Below, in pieces: positions 23,875 through 32,519 of a DNA stretch of 45,648 nucleotides. A program made the translations under genes and the position numbers. The notes below the pieces were generated by a model. It worked only from the letters and a program-made list of their open reading frames with translations, ran no database searches and was not told the origin of the DNA. Position 1 is the stretch's first letter, and every line of letters begins with the position of its first letter. This DNA is from an uncultured Prevotellaceae bacterium. GTDB taxonomy: Bacteria > Bacteroidota > Bacteroidia > Bacteroidales > Bacteroidaceae. Location: assembly GCA_902775075.1 (NCBI GenBank), contig CACYKX010000004.1, positions 1-45,648 on the forward strand. Reading direction: 5' to 3'.

Positions 23875-24915
23875 ATGCATATGAAAGAACTACAGGAGTT
23901 ATGCCGCAAGAATATATGGGATCTCGCCCCCTATTCATCAGCACGAAATGAATATTCCGGTCATGAAGCCCATGTGTTTTTGGATGCAAATGAGAATCCT
24001 TATAATTCTCCATATAATAGATATCCAGATCCTTTGCAACTTGAACTGAAGAATGTATTAAGTAGGATAAAAGGTATTCCCTGTGAAAATATATTTTTAG
24101 GAAATGGTTCTGATGAAGCTATAGATTTGGCATATCGAATATTCTGTAATCCTCATTTAGACAATGTTGTAGCAATTGAGCCAACCTATGGAATGTATAA
24201 GGTATGCGCTGACATTAATGATATTGAGTATCGCCCTGTTTTATTGGATGAAAATTTTCAATTTCATGCTGACTGTCTTTTGGCAGCCTGTGATGAACAT
24301 ACCAAAATCATTTGGATATGCTCGCCAAATAATCCTACAGGAAATCTATTAGATAAAGAAGAAATTATTAAGACGATAGAACTTTTCGATGGAATTGTGA
24401 TATTAGATGAGGCATATAGTGACTTTTCAAATGAAAAGCCATTGCGTAGTTTAATAAAGAAATATCAAAATCTGATAGTTCTCAATACTATGAGTAAGGC
24501 CTGGGGATGCGCAGCAATCCGTTTGGGTATGGCTTTCGCTTCTAAGGAAATTATAGACTTATGTAATAAGGTGAAATACCCATACAACATTAATATCCTT
24601 ACCCAAAGACAAGCTATGGAAATTTTAAAAGATCCATATCAGGTTGAAAAATGGGTAAATATCATCAAGCAAGAAAGATCACATGTTATGGATGCATTTC
24701 GTTCACTCCCAATATGCGAAAAAGTTTTCCGAACGGATTCAAATTTCTTCCTTGCTAAGATGAAAGATGCACAGGCTGTTTACGATTATCTAGTGAATAC
24801 AGGTATCATCGTCAGAAATCGAAACAAAGTCAAATTATGTGGTAATTGCCTAAGAATCACTATTGGTAAGAAAAGTGAGAACGAAGAGCTACTTGCTGCC
24901 CTCCGACAATATTAA
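23875..24915 (+). CDS. hisC: Histidinol-phosphate aminotransferase
   Basis: PLP enzyme converting imidazole-acetol phosphate and glutamate to histidinol phosphate. The 346 aa are normal. [12 protein letters not shown] is the family start, [11 protein letters not shown] the substrate loop, and CSPNNPTGN with ILDEAYSDF binds PLP. The Schiff-base lysine is in MSKAWG (about residue 208), and [10 protein letters not shown] ends the fold. ATG 23875 follows the hisD stop directly; ATG 23881 is an equally plausible start. Its TAA interlocks with the stop of the opposing gene in the shared tetranucleotide TTAA. The usual Bacteroidales partner hisB does not follow. Confidence 0.95.
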   Translation: MHMKELQELCRKNIWDLAPYSSARNEYSGHEAHVFLDANENPYNSPYNRYPDPLQLELKNVLSRIKGIPCENIFLGNGSDEAIDLAYRIFCNPHLDNVVAIEPTYGMYKVCADINDIEYRPVLLDENFQFHADCLLAACDEHTKIIWICSPNNPTGNLLDKEEIIKTIELFDGIVILDEAYSDFSNEKPLRSLIKKYQNLIVLNTMSKAWGCAAIRLGMAFASKEIIDLCNKVKYPYNINILTQRQAMEILKDPYQVEKWVNIIKQERSHVMDAFRSLPICEKVFRTDSNFFLAKMKDAQAVYDYLVNTGIIVRNRNKVKLCGNCLRITIGKKSENEELLAALRQY

Positions 24916-26051
24916 CAATATTGCCAGTAATACCAGTAAGTAGTTCCAAAAGTTTCTCTGATAGCATTCTTTCTTTCAATAGTATTTTTATATTTACGTT
25001 CAAGTGTTTGGTAATCAGCAAAGTCTGCATCCATAACACTTGAATGATAAAGTACCTTAGGATTTACTCTATGATGCTTATAAAGTATAAGCGCTTCTCG
25101 ATAATGTTTAGGTAAAGAACTATCTAAAGGATAGTATTTACCTATTTCTGCAACAAACTTATCCAATTTCTTATCCATCAATAGTCCTACAAGGTAATAA
25201 TCATGAAGGGCTGGTTTGTCTAAGTGATGTAATGTACAGAACTCGCAATAATTTAATGGACTAAGATATTGCTTGAATTCTTTTCCCAAATAAGTGTACA
25301 ATTTACTTTTTGGATATAACAACATCTTAACAGATGAAGCGTTAGGCAATAATGATTCTGCCTCACCAGTAACAGGAGTCTCAAAGAAGGATTCTCCCAA
25401 TTTTCCTTGTTGAGACAAAACAAATGCTTTAAGGCAAGTTAAACTGCTATCAGTTTTATCTATATTAGAAATCACTTTATTGGCATCATTCAAATCATCG
25501 TTTACAAGACATACTTCGACTCTTGCCCTTTGATGAAATATCTTATTACTATTACAAATCAGGGATACTAGAATAAACATGATTCCCATCTGCATAAGAT
25601 TAATCCATAAGATCTTTGGACTATAACCAAAAGTATGAGTTTCTGGTTCATAAGGTTGAAACTGAATGGCAAAGAAGACCAATATACCATATATTATTAA
25701 TAATAAAGGATATATAATAGTCCATGCGCCAAAACAGAATACTTCATTTACCTTTTGACTGACATCAGAAATAATCGCCAAAGTCAACAATGCAGGAAAA
25801 TAAACTAAAGCATGGGTTCGTTTTCTAAGTTTTGTGAGACGAAACATACCCCATGAAAACAATCCTAATACAATGGTTATAAGAAATGCTCCAACCGTAC
25901 GATTATAATGAGTCTGTCCCTTGGACAATTCATGTTGAGCAATAGTTAAAACATCTGCTTCATAATAGTAGAGAAAGCAGAATACAAAAACAATAAATGT
26001 AATAGCACAAATTATCATCGTGACAACTGTGCTATTTTTTGTATTACGCAT
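24912..26051 (-). CDS. Hypothetical membrane protein, 379 aa
   Basis: I do not recognise a functional family. The first half has about five hydrophobic segments (near residues 9-29, 50-66, 82-97, 106-128 and 150-168). The second half is soluble, with many leucine-rich helices ([30 protein letters not shown]) that resemble TPR-like helical repeats. The C terminus is aromatic ([10 protein letters not shown]). The gene begins 1 nt after the glgB stop, so it is almost certainly co-expressed with glgB, yhcH and perhaps the MORN gene. It ends convergently with hisC. Confidence 0.8.
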   Translation of the reverse strand: MRNTKNSTVVTMIICAITFIVFVFCFLYYYEADVLTIAQHELSKGQTHYNRTVGAFLITIVLGLFSWGMFRLTKLRKRTHALVYFPALLTLAIISDVSQKVNEVFCFGAWTIIYPLLLIIYGILVFFAIQFQPYEPETHTFGYSPKILWINLMQMGIMFILVSLICNSNKIFHQRARVEVCLVNDDLNDANKVISNIDKTDSSLTCLKAFVLSQQGKLGESFFETPVTGEAESLLPNASSVKMLLYPKSKLYTYLGKEFKQYLSPLNYCEFCTLHHLDKPALHDYYLVGLLMDKKLDKFVAEIGKYYPLDSSLPKHYREALILYKHHRVNPKVLYHSSVMDADFADYQTLERKYKNTIERKNAIRETFGTTYWYYWQYC

Positions 26052-26052
26052 G

Positions 26053-28077
26053 TTAATTCTTTTTTAAAACTAGAGCACTTCTAGCTGGTAAATATAACTT
26101 CAGCCATTCCTTATGCTGATCAACATATAAAGGATCATAATTTGTAAAATGAGTCATACTATCATCATTTAACCCATTTCCTCCATAACATATATTATCA
26201 GTATCCAGAACAACATCATATGTTCCTGTCGGAACAAGGAATCCATAATCTGTAAAACTTCGAGACGGAGAGAAATTATACACAAAGAGTAAATCTCCTC
26301 TCATATATGCTAATATTTGATCATTGTCATCATGCCATATTTCCTTTATTTCTGTTTTATTAAAATTACGTACATCTTTGATAACCTCCAACATGTCTTT
26401 ATCGAAATCACCTAAATAATGATAGCATAAATCATGGTTATCTACTAAATTCCATTGTCGACGTGCATATTTATGACTCCATCCATTTCCTTCACGAGGG
26501 AAATCAATCCATTCTGGATGCCCGAATTCATTTCCCATAAAGTTCAAATATCCACCATTTATTGTAGTAGATGTTATAAGACGAATCATTTTATGTAACG
26601 CTATACCTCTATTTGCTCTATCATTTTGATCACCTTTCTTAAAATGCCAATACATATCAGCATCTATTAGTCTAAATATTATTGTCTTATCACCAACTAA
26701 TGCTTGATCATGACTTTCACAATAAGATATTGTTTTCTCATCACTTCTTCTGTTTTTAACTTCCCAGAAGATACTGCTTGGTTTCCAATCTTCATCTCGC
26801 TTCTCCTTAATTAACTTAATCCAAAAGTCAGGGATATTCATTGCCATACGATAATCGAAACCATATCCATAGTCCTTAAAGGATGCTGCTAATCCTGGCA
26901 TACCACTAACTTCTTCTGCTATGGTTATGGCATTGGGATTTACTTCATGAATCAATTGATTAGCCAAAGTAAGATAACAAATCGCATTATCATCTTCATG
27001 ACCATTATAATAATCACTATAGTCTACAAATGCTTCTCCTAATCCATGACTATAATATAGCATAGATGTCACTCCATCAAACCGAAATCCGTCAAAATGA
27101 TATTCTTCCAACCAGTACTTGCAATTACTTAATAAGAAATGCATTACTTCATCTTTGCCATAATCAAAGCATAAACTATCCCAAGCTGGATGTTCATGAC
27201 GATCTCCTGAATAGAAATATTGGTTTGGATCACCTGCAAGATTTCCCAATCCTTCTACTTCGTTCTTAACAGCATGAGAATGAACGATATCCATGATAAC
27301 TGCAACTCCGTGTTGATGAGCTGCATCAATAAGTTCCTTCAATTCTTCGGGTGTACCAAATCGACTGGATGCAGCAAAGAAACTACTTACATGATACCCA
27401 AAGCTTCCATAATATGGATGTTCCTGAATGGCCATAATCTGAATGGCATTATAACCGTCCTTTACTATTCTTGGCAAAACTCGGTCTTTGAATTCTGAAT
27501 AAGTGCCAACCTTTTCTGCATCTTGAGCCATACCGATATGACATTCGTAAATAAGTAATGGCGATGTGTTAGGTTTAAAGCTACGCTTCTTCCATACATA
27601 CTTTTTCTCAGGATTCCAAACCTGAGCAGAGAAGATTTTTGTAACAGGATCTTGTACAACACGTTGTGTCCATGCAGGGATTCGTTCGCCTTCTCCTCCA
27701 TTCCAATGTACATACATCTTGTACAGATCACCATGTTTTATGGCCTTCTCAGATAGCTTTAGTTCCCAGTTACCTGTATCCTTTATGCGTTTGCATTTAT
27801 ACTTTTCAGATTCTTTCCAATCATTAAAATCTCCTATAAGATATATCTCGGTTGCATTTGGAGCCCATTCTCTGAATACCCATCCTCTACTTAGTTTATG
27901 TAAACCGTAATAGTTATGTCCATTTGCGAACTCACTAAGAGACATCTTGCCATGATTTGTAAGCTGATCTATTTTCCAAAGCGCATGATCATGTCTATTT
28001 CTTATTGTTTCTTCGAATGGCTCCAAATAAGGATCATTCTTTACTAACCCGATATGTTTTTCAATGGCTTTAGTCAT
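26053..28077 (-). CDS. glgB: 1,4-alpha-glucan (glycogen) branching enzyme
   Basis: Introduces alpha-1,6 branches into glycogen. The 674 aa match the shorter, eukaryote-like GH13_8 type: a CBM48 module (FREWAPNATEIYLIGDFNDW, about 68-87) and then the GH13 barrel. Catalytic landmarks are VIMDIVHSH, GFRFDGVTSM (nucleophile Asp near 334), AEEVSG (acid/base Glu near 388) and YCESHDQA. MGNEFGHPEWIDFPR is a branching-enzyme signature. A Shine-Dalgarno-like AAGGAG (28087-28092) sits 9 nt before the ATG, unusual in Bacteroidota. It lies between a YhcH-family gene (24 nt) and a membrane protein (1 nt). No other glg gene is in the window. Confidence 0.96.
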   Translation of the reverse strand: MTKAIEKHIGLVKNDPYLEPFEETIRNRHDHALWKIDQLTNHGKMSLSEFANGHNYYGLHKLSRGWVFREWAPNATEIYLIGDFNDWKESEKYKCKRIKDTGNWELKLSEKAIKHGDLYKMYVHWNGGEGERIPAWTQRVVQDPVTKIFSAQVWNPEKKYVWKKRSFKPNTSPLLIYECHIGMAQDAEKVGTYSEFKDRVLPRIVKDGYNAIQIMAIQEHPYYGSFGYHVSSFFAASSRFGTPEELKELIDAAHQHGVAVIMDIVHSHAVKNEVEGLGNLAGDPNQYFYSGDRHEHPAWDSLCFDYGKDEVMHFLLSNCKYWLEEYHFDGFRFDGVTSMLYYSHGLGEAFVDYSDYYNGHEDDNAICYLTLANQLIHEVNPNAITIAEEVSGMPGLAASFKDYGYGFDYRMAMNIPDFWIKLIKEKRDEDWKPSSIFWEVKNRRSDEKTISYCESHDQALVGDKTIIFRLIDADMYWHFKKGDQNDRANRGIALHKMIRLITSTTINGGYLNFMGNEFGHPEWIDFPREGNGWSHKYARRQWNLVDNHDLCYHYLGDFDKDMLEVIKDVRNFNKTEIKEIWHDDNDQILAYMRGDLLFVYNFSPSRSFTDYGFLVPTGTYDVVLDTDNICYGGNGLNDDSMTHFTNYDPLYVDQHKEWLKLYLPARSALVLKKN

Positions 28078-28101
28078 TATATATTTCTCCTTTCTATGTG
28101 A

Positions 28102-28545
28102 TTAATATTTTACTTTGAATATAGCTTTATGGATTTCACCTTCTCCAATACAAGGTGCATGTCCATCCTGGGGAAAGAACATAACAAACTGTCCAGGCTT
28201 CACTTTCAGGTAAAACTGAGAAGTACAACCAGGCACTTTGGCAATATCATTCTCTACGTCAAATTCCACTTCAGGCAATCCTTTTACCGGAGAATATCCA
28301 TATGTTTCTTCCATATTGATAGGAATCTGGATATCAATCATCTTACTATGATATTCCAACACAGCCTCAGATATCGATTTTCCCTTAACTTTTTCGATGT
28401 TGACAAAAACGTCAGTATCTTTGATTAGAGTTTTTCCCTTCTTCAGGTCCTCTAAATTATTATTCTTCAAGTATTCCGCAACGATTTTAAAATATGGATT
28501 TAACGAAATGTATGCCTCCAAATTTTCTATGTTATCAACAATCAT
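28102..28545 (-). CDS. YhcH/YjgK/YiaL family protein (DUF386)
   Basis: A 147-aa cytoplasmic cupin-like protein. Family signatures are YHSKMIDIQIPINMEETYGY (near 75-95), FFPQDGHAPCIG with the metal-binding Asp-x-His, and the closing HKAIFKVKY. Relatives take part in sialic-acid or other sugar metabolism, possibly as sugar isomerases or anomerases; the E. coli EbgC subunit is also related. The position directly upstream of glgB suggests a link to carbohydrate handling, though no sugar can be named. It follows the MORN gene by 11 nt. Confidence 0.88.
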   Translation of the reverse strand: MIVDNIENLEAYISLNPYFKIVAEYLKNNNLEDLKKGKTLIKDTDVFVNIEKVKGKSISEAVLEYHSKMIDIQIPINMEETYGYSPVKGLPEVEFDVENDIAKVPGCTSQFYLKVKPGQFVMFFPQDGHAPCIGEGEIHKAIFKVKY

Positions 28546-28556
28546 AATTTCTATTA

Positions 28557-29675
28557 TTAATCTTCGAATCTTTTTCCATTTTCGTAATACCCCTTTGTGG
28601 TAATTACGCCATTTCTATCTTTTTCGATGAATTTGCCATCACGATGATCATCCTTATAAGTACCTTCAAATCTTTTTCCTTCACGATTTTCCTCTATGGC
28701 AGGACCATTTCTTTTTCCGTCCTTGTAGGTACCCTTGAATTTATCACCATTCGAGAAATGAATAATTACCTCACCCTCTACATGACCATTAAGGAAATCT
28801 CCATCAAAGATGTCTCCACCTTTCTTAATCAACTTTCCATGACCATTCTGCAAGTCATTTTTCCAGCTCCCGATATATTGGTCACCATTCTTCCATATAA
28901 AAGTGCCTTCGCCATCCTTAAAGCCTTCATTAAAATGCCCCGTATATTTATCGCCATTGGCATAAGTAAAGATTCCTTCACCGGTACGCTCTCCCTGTAC
29001 ATAGTCACCTTCGTATTTATCACCATTCTGGAATTTATATATTCCTTTCCCGTTTTGGATATCTTCTAACCAGTCGCCAATATATACATCACCATCAGAA
29101 TACTTAAAAGTACCTTTGCCTGAGCGTTGATTATTTACCCACATCCCATCATATGTTGTACCATCGCCCCAACTAAAGAAGCCTTTTCCGTTCTTCATAT
29201 CTTCGCTCCATTGTCCACGATAATACGCACCATTTGAAAAGATGTATGTTCCTTTTCCCTGTCTCTTATCCATATACCAATCACCATCATACTTATCACC
29301 ATTATAATAATACATGATGCCATGGCCTTGTTGATAATCACGGAACCATAATCCTACATACTTATTATTATTCTGAAAGTAGAATGTACCTTTGCCATGC
29401 TGCTGGTCTAGTACCCATTCACCTTCATATTTTTCACCATCGCTGAAGGTGTACACACCATAACCTTGGCGCTTACCTTTCAGATACTCCCCCTCATAGG
29501 TATCACCATTTTTGTATCTGGTGCTACCCTTTCCGTTCGGCTTGCCTTTGAACATCTGTCCTTTATATTGTCCACCATCATGCGTAGTACAACTTCCTAA
29601 TGTTATACTTTGAGCCGACAAATGGACAGGTATACTTAAAAGTAGAAAAAGGAAAAATCTATTTGTTAATCTCAT
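28557..29675 (-). CDS. Secreted MORN-repeat protein
   Basis: After a signal peptide (MRLTNRFFLFLLLSIPVHLSA, cleavage near residue 21) almost the entire 372-aa protein is a regular array of about 13-14 repeats of 23 residues. The pattern is YxGxWxxxxxxGxGxxxxxNGDK; examples are KYEGEWVLDQQHGKGTF and KYDGDWYMDKRQGKGTY. The last two repeats are degenerate (KRNGPAIEENREG, HRDGKFIEKDRNG). MORN arrays form elongated beta hairpin solenoids that bind lipids or proteins; no enzyme domain is present. It is probably periplasmic or surface-exposed. A -7 element (TATCTTTG) lies at 29699-29706. It heads the yhcH-glgB-membrane-protein cluster. Confidence 0.93.
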   Translation of the reverse strand: MRLTNRFFLFLLLSIPVHLSAQSITLGSCTTHDGGQYKGQMFKGKPNGKGSTRYKNGDTYEGEYLKGKRQGYGVYTFSDGEKYEGEWVLDQQHGKGTFYFQNNNKYVGLWFRDYQQGHGIMYYYNGDKYDGDWYMDKRQGKGTYIFSNGAYYRGQWSEDMKNGKGFFSWGDGTTYDGMWVNNQRSGKGTFKYSDGDVYIGDWLEDIQNGKGIYKFQNGDKYEGDYVQGERTGEGIFTYANGDKYTGHFNEGFKDGEGTFIWKNGDQYIGSWKNDLQNGHGKLIKKGGDIFDGDFLNGHVEGEVIIHFSNGDKFKGTYKDGKRNGPAIEENREGKRFEGTYKDDHRDGKFIEKDRNGVITTKGYYENGKRFED

Positions 29676-29698
29676 AGTTCTATCTTCATAATCAAATA

Positions 29699-29706
29699 CA
29701 AAGATA
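29699..29706 (-). promoter_or_regulatory. Promoter of the MORN-yhcH-glgB cluster (-7)
   Basis: TATCTTTG on the minus strand fits TAnnTTTG, 23 bp upstream of the MORN gene ATG. The -33 element is not clear. Confidence 0.5.
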
Positions 29707-29743
29707 CAAAATTATTACGACAAACGAAACGCTTTAAGATTTT

Positions 29744-30304
29744 TTACAACAAAGGAAGTAGAATCGATGCACGAGAAAGTTTCCTTAAGGCTTTATCCCT
29801 TACTTGTCTTACTCGTTCGCGCTTCATACCATACATTTCTCCACATTCCTTCATCGAAACCTTATTTCTGCCAATGCCGTATACGCAACTGATGACAAGT
29901 TGCTCACGCTCGTCTAAGACAGCCATCATCTTTTGCAAATCTTCAAGGTTTGCACTATTTAGAAGCTGATTGTCTGCATGTTCTGAATTAGGATCTTCCA
30001 GCACATGAAGAAGGTTTATCGTATTTTTACTTCCCTTAGGAATTGGCTCATCAACAGACAGTTTCGTGCCATTGATTTTCTTCAAAACTGTTTCGATGCT
30101 TTCTTTGATAAATGGTGCCGCATAAGAAACAAAGCGAGTTCCTTTTGATCCATCAAAAGTACCAGCAGCTTTGATCAGACCATAATTTCCCTCTGATACT
30201 AAATCGTCCAACTCTAACCCGCGCCCGATATATTGTTTAGCGATATTTACTACATAACCAATATTTTCAGACACTAACTTATCTATTGTTCTTTTATCAT
30301 TCAT
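29744..30304 (-). CDS. Short sigma-70 family RNA polymerase sigma factor
   Basis: Only 186 aa, against roughly 285 for the primary sigma of Bacteroidota. Region 2 is visible as NIGYVVNIAKQYIGRGLELDDLVSEG (core binding) and FDGSKGTRFVSYAAPFIKESI (regions 2.3-2.4, about 52-72). Region 4 has LDEREQLVISCVYGIG and the helix-turn-helix SMKECGEMYGMKRERVRQV (near 150-168). Regions 1.2 and most of 3 are missing or reduced. It resembles RpoD-type rather than ECF factors, so it is probably an alternative sigma of the SigB/RpoD-like group. It has its own strong promoter and no anti-sigma gene next to it. Confidence 0.88.
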   Translation of the reverse strand: MNDKRTIDKLVSENIGYVVNIAKQYIGRGLELDDLVSEGNYGLIKAAGTFDGSKGTRFVSYAAPFIKESIETVLKKINGTKLSVDEPIPKGSKNTINLLHVLEDPNSEHADNQLLNSANLEDLQKMMAVLDEREQLVISCVYGIGRNKVSMKECGEMYGMKRERVRQVRDKALRKLSRASILLPLL

Positions 30305-30325
30305 AATAACATTATTTTATTAATG

Positions 30326-30356
30326 CAAATATATAAAAGAAGAATGACTTAACAAA
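30326..30356 (-). promoter_or_regulatory. Promoter of the short sigma factor gene
   Basis: Minus strand: TTTG (30353-30356), 19 nt, TATATTTG (30326-30333). This is a full consensus, with a leader of about 15 nt. The GAAGTCAACTTC palindrome lies 36 bp further upstream. Confidence 0.7.
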
Positions 30357-30389
30357 ATAATTAGAGTATTCTTTTTGTCTTTATGCCAT

Positions 30390-30407
30390 ATGAAGTCAAC
30401 TTCGTAT
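30390..30407. repeat. Third GAAGTxAACTTC palindrome
   Basis: The core GAAGTCAACTTC (30392-30403) differs by one base from the core of the palindromes at 683-723 and is also followed by GTA as at 683-704. It sits in the 112-bp gap between tilS and the sigma gene. There is no T-tract for either strand, so it is not a terminator. Confidence 0.5.
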
Positions 30408-30416
30408 TTCAACGCA

Positions 30417-31772
30417 TTAGATGATATGCACATCTAATACAGTCTTTGTGTCTTTATTGACCTTGTATCGGTCTGCTATGCGATGGCCTACCAACCAGAT
30501 AATCTGATCATTCTTGTCGGTTAGAACCAACTGTTTCCGTTTATCGAAAAGAGATACTTTGCGATCTGTTAGATAGTCACTTACGAGTTTACTACCTTTC
30601 ATCCCAAAAGGAACGAACCGATCACTATTCTTTATCGAACGAATCATCAATGGCCATGATAAATGACTAGAATCTATCGTAATATGATCATTCTCTTTAG
30701 ACAAGTTAAAGTCTGATTCTACATTTAAGGTAGAGAACTTAAACTTGTGATTATCATAGACATATATTCCTTCTTCTGGAATCTTTATCGGATTTAAAAC
30801 CGTATGTTCAATAGGTTTTATTAATAATACGTCTCGATCTATCAATATCTCATGCGTCTTAGAAGACCAGATACTTCCAATTGTATTTTGCTGTATATTT
30901 CTTAGCACCTCTTCAGACACGATACTGTTGAATCCGAAATCCTTCAGAATATGATAAAGAAGTAATTGAGGCTTTGGAAAATCCAATATCGACTTAAAGC
31001 TGATAGAACCATGACTTTGATTTCCATCCCGAAGCAACCCGATATCATCTCGATGCACTATATAGTCTTCTATGTATCCGTCTGCAATTTGATAGACATC
31101 GTCAAGATATGTACTCGTCTTAAGAATATTATCTTTAACGCGAGGATTAATTTGTTCAAGTAAAGGAATAATATTCAATCTGATTTTATTACGCACGACA
31201 TCATCGATAAGGTTTGTGCGATCAATAACAAATCCTTGATTTAATGCTGCGAGGTATCCTTCTATCTCAGAACGATTTACGCACAACAACGGTCTAATGA
31301 TATTTCCATTCTTAGGTAGAATTCCCCTTAATCCTTTTACGCCAGTTCCGCGAATCAGATTTATAAGGACAGTCTCTACGGAATCCTCTTGGTGGTGGGC
31401 AACACAAATGGCATCAGCATTCAAGTCCTTTCGTAAAGACTCAAAATATGAATAGCGCAAATTTCGCGCAGCCATTTCTATACTTACATGGTGCAATTCG
31501 GAGTAGCTTTTGGTGTCAAAATGAATATGATGAAAAGGTATGTTTTCTGATATACAGAGTTGTTCACAGAACTTCTCATCTCTTATGGACTCCTCGCCTC
31601 TCAAGTGAAAATTACAATGACAGGCTTCGACTCTATAACCGAGTTTCTTAAGAACTAATAATAGAGATACACTATCTGCTCCACCCGATAACGCAACTAA
31701 ATATAGAGCATCTTTCTCCATCAAAGAAAAACGCTCTATATACTTCTCTATTCTATCTTCAAATCTGAGCAT
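30417..31772 (-). CDS. tilS: tRNA(Ile)-lysidine synthase
   Basis: Modifies the wobble cytidine of the CAU-anticodon tRNA-Ile to lysidine, using lysine and ATP, so that it reads AUA. The 451 aa have the N-type ATP pyrophosphatase P-loop LVALSGGADSVSLLL (residues 26-40), CHCNFHLRGEES, AARNLRYSYF and CVAHHQEDSVETVLINLIRGTG. A C-terminal TilS domain ends with DRFVPFGMKGSKLVSDYLTD and a WLVGHRIADRYKV segment. It overlaps the upstream kdsB gene by 14 nt and is essential in most bacteria. Confidence 0.95.
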   Translation of the reverse strand: MLRFEDRIEKYIERFSLMEKDALYLVALSGGADSVSLLLVLKKLGYRVEACHCNFHLRGEESIRDEKFCEQLCISENIPFHHIHFDTKSYSELHHVSIEMAARNLRYSYFESLRKDLNADAICVAHHQEDSVETVLINLIRGTGVKGLRGILPKNGNIIRPLLCVNRSEIEGYLAALNQGFVIDRTNLIDDVVRNKIRLNIIPLLEQINPRVKDNILKTSTYLDDVYQIADGYIEDYIVHRDDIGLLRDGNQSHGSISFKSILDFPKPQLLLYHILKDFGFNSIVSEEVLRNIQQNTIGSIWSSKTHEILIDRDVLLIKPIEHTVLNPIKIPEEGIYVYDNHKFKFSTLNVESDFNLSKENDHITIDSSHLSWPLMIRSIKNSDRFVPFGMKGSKLVSDYLTDRKVSLFDKRKQLVLTDKNDQIIWLVGHRIADRYKVNKDTKTVLDVHII

Positions 31773-32502
31773 GAAGAAATTCCTCCGCTCTTTTTAAATC
31801 TTCTGGTGTGTCAATACCTACGGTCTCAACATCCGTTAGACCAACTTTTATCTTATAACCATTCTGTAGCCATCTTAGCTGTTCCAAACTTTCCGCGATT
31901 TCCAAACTACTTTGTGACAGTTGAGTAATTTCCTTTAACACTTCTTTTCTATAGGCATAGATTCCTAAATGCTTTAGAAATGTATAATTCTCCAGCCATT
32001 TTTCCTCTTCTACATTTCTGATGAATGGAATAACACTTCTTGAAAAATACATCGCAAAGCCATTATTGTCTAGGACAATTTTGGGAGAATTTGGATTCTT
32101 TACAGCCTCTATAGAGGTAAAAGGTTTACCCAAAGTAGCAATCTGGGTAGACGCATCATCAAAACATTTGCAGACCGTCTTGATCTGGGATTCTTGAATA
32201 AAAGGTTCATCTCCCTGAATATTCACGATAACATCCCAATCGCCTCCGATCTTTGTTATAGCCTCCTCTATTCTATCTGTTCCACTCTTATGATCGGTTC
32301 TTGTCATCACAACATTTCCGCCGAACGACTTTACACAATCATATATTCGTTGGTCATCTGTCGCAACATAAGCATCTTCGAGAACGTTGCACACCTGTTC
32401 GTATACTCTTTGTATAACAGGCTTTCCACCCAAGATGGCTAGGGGTTTACCAGGAAATCTACTAGATGAATATCTAGCAGGAATTATACCAATAAATTTC
32501 AT
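31759..32502 (-). CDS. kdsB: 3-deoxy-manno-octulosonate cytidylyltransferase
   Basis: Activates Kdo as CMP-Kdo for lipopolysaccharide core assembly. The 247 aa match family length. The start FIGIIPARYSSSRFPGKPLA binds CTP, MTRTDHKSGTDRI (near 84) and IQGDEPFI (near 100) are diagnostic, and GIYAYRKEVL with the end VETVGIDTPEDL completes the fold. It lies 17 nt after the methyltransferase gene and overlaps tilS by 14 nt, in the leftward group exonuclease-methyltransferase-kdsB-tilS. The Kdo phosphatase kdsC is in another operon of this window. Confidence 0.96.
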   Translation of the reverse strand: MKFIGIIPARYSSSRFPGKPLAILGGKPVIQRVYEQVCNVLEDAYVATDDQRIYDCVKSFGGNVVMTRTDHKSGTDRIEEAITKIGGDWDVIVNIQGDEPFIQESQIKTVCKCFDDASTQIATLGKPFTSIEAVKNPNSPKIVLDNNGFAMYFSRSVIPFIRNVEEEKWLENYTFLKHLGIYAYRKEVLKEITQLSQSSLEIAESLEQLRWLQNGYKIKVGLTDVETVGIDTPEDLKRAEEFLHAQI

Positions 32503-32519
32503 TATCTAAGTGATATTAA

